Origin: CAZFIM01 sp964519615
Lineage (GTDB): Bacteria > Chloroflexota > Dehalococcoidia > GIF9 > UBA5629
Reading direction: 5' to 3'
Length of the DNA stretch: 17,240 nt
Assembly: GCA_964519615.1 (NCBI GenBank)
Contig: CAZFIM010000055.1
Location: 1-17,240 of the forward strand
Below the pieces are notes generated by a model that saw nothing but the letters and a program-made list of their open reading frames with translations, ran no database searches and had not been told where the DNA came from. The position numbers were made by a program, and so were the translations under genes. Positions 14,233-17,240 of this stretch are shown here, piece by piece. Position 1 is the first letter of the stretch. The number at the start of each line of letters is the position of its first letter.

Positions 14233-14594
14233 GCATTAGGCAGCAGTTTAGCTGTATAATACAGATATACAAAAACCTATCAGTTCATGAGATAGCCGGT
14301 ATAAGGGAAATTCCAGGGAAAGCCGGCAAGTTTGCTATACAATACCGATATACTATAAAAAGGCTGGCTTATTATCATAGCTAAAAAGTATTGATATGCT
14401 CCAGATAATCCGTGCAAAGCAGCAGTTATAAATGCACACAGTCTTGCAATGTAAATCAGATTGAACTGCATTGAGCACGGGTAATGAATTATTTTTCTCT
14501 AAACATGTATGTAGTCAATGTTGTTGTTGTGCGGTTTTAACTCTTTATGATATATGATGCAATTAATAATAATCTTTCACGAATAGCCCGAAAA

Positions 14595-14623
14595 TTGTGC
14601 TGTTTTTCTATACGTTCTATAAT
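14595..14623 (+). promoter_or_regulatory. Promoter for the transhydroxylase-like operon
   Basis: TTGTGC (14595-14600), 17 bases, TATAAT (14618-14623). The -10 is perfect and the -35 keeps TTG. Transcription would start near 14630, about 50 bases before the ATG at 14679. Confidence 0.55.
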
Positions 14624-14678
14624 GTAACGAATAAATTTTTCTGCTGACCGCTACTTAACTTTGAAGGGAGAGTCACTT

Positions 14679-17195
14679 ATGTCTGAGCAAGTATTCACAA
14701 ATTGTACCGTGGGGGGACCCGTTTCAGTACACGTAAAAGATGGGGTTATAACCAGAGTAAGACCTCTGGCTGTAGACAAGAATGATTTAAAGCCGTGGAC
14801 TATAGAAGCACGCGGTAGAAAGTTCTCACCTCATAAAAAGGTGACAGTAGCACCTTTTACTCTGGCTGAAAGGCAGAGGGTATATGCTGAAGACCGTATT
14901 AAATACCCAATGAAAAGGATTGATTTTGATCCGAAAGGGGAGCGCCACACCGAAAATCGCGGTAAATCAGGATATGTGCGTATTAGTTGGGAAGAAGCGC
15001 TTGATATTATTTCATCCGAAATGAAGCGTATCAGGTCAAACTATGGGCCGGAGGCAATTACAGCAATAAGCGGATCTCACCACAACTGGGGACTGGTGGG
15101 ATATAAGTTTGGTCCTTTTTCACGCTTTTTTAATACACTGGGTTTCACTGCCATTTTCGATAATCCTGACAGCTGGGAAGGGTTTCACTGGGGTGCCATA
15201 CACACATGGGGTTTCTTCTGGCGTCTTGGGGCACCGGAGCAGTACGACCTTCTGGCAGATATCTTAAAGAATACAGATACGGTGGTCTACTGGTCTTCAG
15301 ATCCTGATACGACACGAACCTATACGGCTCAGGAATCGTGCTTATGGCGCCTCTGGTTAAAAGAAGCAGGGATAAAACAGATATTTGTGGATCCTTTCTG
15401 CAATCATACGGCTGGAATACTGGGTGATAAATGGCTGGCTCCCCGTCCCGGAACGGATACAGCGCTGGCGGAGGCACTTGCCTATGTCTGGATTAAGGAA
15501 GGTACTTATGATAAAGATTATGTCTCCAAACGCACTTTGGGGTTTGAACAGTTTAAGGATCATTTGCTGGGCAAAGAGGATGGCATAGAGCGGACACCCA
15601 AATGGGCTGAAGAGCTCACCGGTATTCCCGCGCGAACGATAACAGCACTTGCGCGACAGTGGGCGGGAGGGCGTACAATGTTGAGCTGCGGGTGCAGGGC
15701 AGGGTGGGGAGGTGCCGGGCGTCAGGCATATGGCCATGAATGGGGCAGGCTGATGGTGCTATTACAGGCGATGCAGGGATTGGGCAAACCGGGCGTGAAC
15801 ATGTGGGCCGGCTGCCAGGGGGCACCAATGGATACAGTACATTACTTTCCCGGTTATGCGGATCCTGACGGAGGCATTGCCCGATCGAGTGCTGCCAGCT
15901 ATATTCCGGTCAATCCTGTAAAGCAGCGCCTTTATCGCATCCTTTTCCCTGAAGCCATTCTAAATCCACCTATCAAATGGTTAGGTGAGGGCTTCTGCGG
16001 TCAATCGATTGAGCAGCAATTCATACCGTATGAATACCCGATGAAGGGCCATTCGGAAGTCAAGATGTTTTACCGTTACGGCAGCGGTTTCATGGGAACA
16101 ATGACGGAAACCAATAAGTGGGTGCAAGCTTATCAAAGTCCTAAATTGGAGTTTGTAGTTAATCAGGACTGCTGGTGGGGTGGGGAGTCATATTTTGCCG
16201 ATATTGTTCTTCCGGCCTGTACTAATTTGGAGAGAGACGATATCTCGGAGTGGAGCCTTGCCGGAGGATATTCCAAGCACGGCAGCTACGGGTGTAACTA
16301 CCGCGTCATTGTGTACCAGCAGAAATGCGTTGAGCCGCTCGGAGAATCAAAAACCGATTATGAAATCTTCAGATTACTTGCAGCCAGATTGGGCATAGAA
16401 AAAGAGTATACAGACGGCGGCAAAACGGAAGCAGATTGGATAAAGGGGATGTACGATATCTCCGATGCCCCCAAGCTGATACCGTGGGAGGATCTGAAAA
16501 AGAAAGGTTACCTGATAATACCCGTGCCCGAGAAATATGAACCGACACCGGCCTTACGCTGGTTCGCGGAGGGAAGGGAATGTGATACCCCCGATCCGCT
16601 CAATCCCAAACGCGGGACTGAGAAAGCAAAAGAGCTGTCGACATACAGCGGCAAGCTGGAATTTGTCTCGCAAAGCCTTTTGCAGCAATTTCCCGACGAT
16701 GAGGAGCGTCCGCCTGTCCCCCGTTATATACCGAGCTGGGAAGGCCACACCTCAGAGCTGGCAAAGAAATATCCATTGCAAATAATCTCACCGCATCCAC
16801 GCTTCTCGTTTCATACGCATCATGATAAACACTGCGAGTGGCTGGGCGATATTCCGGATCACCGCATTTTAAAGGACAGCTATTATTATCAGACCGTGCG
16901 TATTCATCCATCGGATGCAGAACTTCGAGGTATAAATGATGGCGATATTGTCAGGTTGTACAATGACCGCGGCAAAGTTCTGGGCGTAGCCAGATTGACG
17001 GAGCGGTGCAGGCCGGGCCTTCTGCATAGCTATTGTTCGTCTGGCAAATATGATCCGTTGGAACCGGGCAAGGCGGGAACCCCAGACAGGGGCGGATGCA
17101 TCAATCTGCTCAGTTCCATACGTACTCTCTCGAAGAATGCACCTGGGATGGCACCCAATTCATGCCTGGTAGAAATAGAAAAGTGGGAGGCATAG
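14679..17195 (+). CDS. Mo/W-bis-MGD enzyme, pyrogallol-phloroglucinol transhydroxylase-like catalytic subunit
   Basis: This 838-residue protein is a DMSO-reductase superfamily subunit. The in-frame TTG at 14661 lies at the SD (AAGGGAGAG), 6 bases before the ATG at 14679, so 14679 is the start. The N-terminus lacks the CxxCxxxC cluster motif and any Tat signal, as in the Pelobacter acidigallici transhydroxylase alpha subunit. Recalled active-site residues of that enzyme align: His144 with H134 (SHHNWG), Tyr152 with Y142, Asp174-Ser175-Trp176 with D164-S165-W166 (NPDSWEG, Ser as metal ligand), Trp354 with W343, and Tyr404 with Y393 (YFPGY). Further shared blocks are PEQYDLL, WSSDP, FADIVLPACTNLERDDISE, ALRWFAEGRE and the end NSCLVEIEKW. 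The predicted chemistry is cytoplasmic hydroxyl transfer between trihydroxybenzenes; a different phenolic substrate remains possible. It lies in an operon with the Fe-S subunit. Confidence 0.88.
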   Translation: MSEQVFTNCTVGGPVSVHVKDGVITRVRPLAVDKNDLKPWTIEARGRKFSPHKKVTVAPFTLAERQRVYAEDRIKYPMKRIDFDPKGERHTENRGKSGYVRISWEEALDIISSEMKRIRSNYGPEAITAISGSHHNWGLVGYKFGPFSRFFNTLGFTAIFDNPDSWEGFHWGAIHTWGFFWRLGAPEQYDLLADILKNTDTVVYWSSDPDTTRTYTAQESCLWRLWLKEAGIKQIFVDPFCNHTAGILGDKWLAPRPGTDTALAEALAYVWIKEGTYDKDYVSKRTLGFEQFKDHLLGKEDGIERTPKWAEELTGIPARTITALARQWAGGRTMLSCGCRAGWGGAGRQAYGHEWGRLMVLLQAMQGLGKPGVNMWAGCQGAPMDTVHYFPGYADPDGGIARSSAASYIPVNPVKQRLYRILFPEAILNPPIKWLGEGFCGQSIEQQFIPYEYPMKGHSEVKMFYRYGSGFMGTMTETNKWVQAYQSPKLEFVVNQDCWWGGESYFADIVLPACTNLERDDISEWSLAGGYSKHGSYGCNYRVIVYQQKCVEPLGESKTDYEIFRLLAARLGIEKEYTDGGKTEADWIKGMYDISDAPKLIPWEDLKKKGYLIIPVPEKYEPTPALRWFAEGRECDTPDPLNPKRGTEKAKELSTYSGKLEFVSQSLLQQFPDDEERPPVPRYIPSWEGHTSELAKKYPLQIISPHPRFSFHTHHDKHCEWLGDIPDHRILKDSYYYQTVRIHPSDAELRGINDGDIVRLYNDRGKVLGVARLTERCRPGLLHSYCSSGKYDPLEPGKAGTPDRGGCINLLSSIRTLSKNAPGMAPNSCLVEIEKWEA

Positions 17196-17198
17196 CTC

Positions 17199-17240
17199 AT
17201 GGCAAAATACGGCTTACTCATCGATATCAGCAAATGCAAC
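17199..17240 (+). CDS. Iron-sulfur (ferredoxin-like) subunit of the transhydroxylase-like enzyme, 3'-truncated
   Basis: ATG at 17199 follows the catalytic-subunit stop by 3 bases, with GGGAGG about 8 bases upstream. The 14 visible codons read MAKYGLLIDISKCN. This is the typical opening of 4Fe-4S electron-transfer subunits of Mo/W enzymes, with the first cluster cysteine at residue 13. Its position right after the catalytic gene matches the alpha/beta organisation of transhydroxylase, whose beta subunit carries the Fe-S clusters that the alpha subunit lacks. The rest lies outside the window. Confidence 0.8.
   Translation, partial: MAKYGLLIDISKCN

Larger units (their letters stand above)
14008..14678. 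other. Long AT-rich intergenic region before the metalloenzyme operon
   Basis: These 671 bases contain no confident gene. Present are a possible short ORF (14101-14232), a 13-base palindrome CTGTATAATACAG (14252-14264), hairpins CTATC/GATAG and GCCGG/CCGGC (14280-14335), and the operon promoter (14595-14623). A minus-strand frame at 14280-14471 (63 residues, hydrophobic) lacks an SD and is not supported. I see no tRNA or known riboswitch. The region may hold decayed coding DNA. Confidence 0.5.

Noticed and set aside
14280..14471. 63-codon hydrophobic minus-strand frame
   Set aside because: It has no SD, promoter or motif, and its region holds hairpins and AT-rich sequence. Hydrophobicity is expected from its base composition.
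15145..15737. Overlapping minus-strand frames of 110 and 126 codons
   Set aside because: Both are antisense to conserved blocks of the transhydroxylase-like subunit.
1..17240. CRISPR arrays, tRNA or rRNA genes, insertion sequences
   Set aside because: I saw no regularly spaced direct repeats, no cloverleaf sequence and no transposase or terminal inverted repeats.

Overview
The window is bacterial and densely coded, with both strands used. Most gene starts carry Shine-Dalgarno (SD) sequences of the AGGAGG type, and several promoters are close to the sigma-70 consensus. The gene set suggests a strict anaerobe: a tungsten/molybdenum bis-MGD enzyme of the pyrogallol-phloroglucinol transhydroxylase type with a separate Fe-S subunit, an archaeal-type ThyA-like protein, an RRM protein next to a zinc-ribbon protein, and a PAS/HD-GYP protein. 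My guess is a Chloroflexota of the Dehalococcoidia type or a similar sediment anaerobe. No rRNA or marker gene confirms this, so the taxonomy is weak.

Layout. 1-437: 3' part of an unrecognised gene. 648-1610: a cation diffusion facilitator, convergent with a small basic membrane protein (1625-1891, minus). 2158-2919 (minus): a metal-dependent cyclase/hydrolase with a clear promoter and a strong Rho-independent terminator. 3250-3426 (minus): a 58-residue exported peptide made of 12-residue repeats, preceded by a near-consensus promoter and a long structured leader. 3761-5449: a divergently transcribed Ig/CARDB lipoprotein. 5613-6293: a thymidylate-synthase-fold protein. 6340-7090 (minus): a zinc-ribbon gene followed by an RRM gene. 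7427-7810: a RidA-like protein, convergent with an MFS transporter (7853-9082, minus). 9342-11477: a GAF-PAS-PAS-HD-GYP signalling protein. 11689-12360 (minus): an unknown membrane protein. 12552-13421 (minus): a LuxR-type regulator with a degenerate receiver, behind a possible 65-residue gene. 13684-14007: a small unknown protein with an excellent promoter. 14679-17240: an operon for the transhydroxylase-like catalytic subunit and the first 14 codons of its ferredoxin-like partner.

The genes do not form one pathway. Two themes stand out. The first is a surface or export module at 3250-5449, where the repeat peptide and the Ig lipoprotein diverge from one control region. The second is the metalloenzyme operon at the right end, whose catalytic subunit keeps the active-site pattern of pyrogallol-phloroglucinol transhydroxylase. 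The cyclase-family hydrolase at 2158-2919 could act on a ring product of such chemistry, but it lies 12 kb away and the link is speculative.

Several proteins lack a residue that defines their family's classical activity: the response regulator, the RidA protein, and in part the CDF transporter. The strongest candidate for something undescribed is the repeat peptide with its leader RNA. Family assignments and the comparison with the Pelobacter enzyme are from memory; no database search was run.
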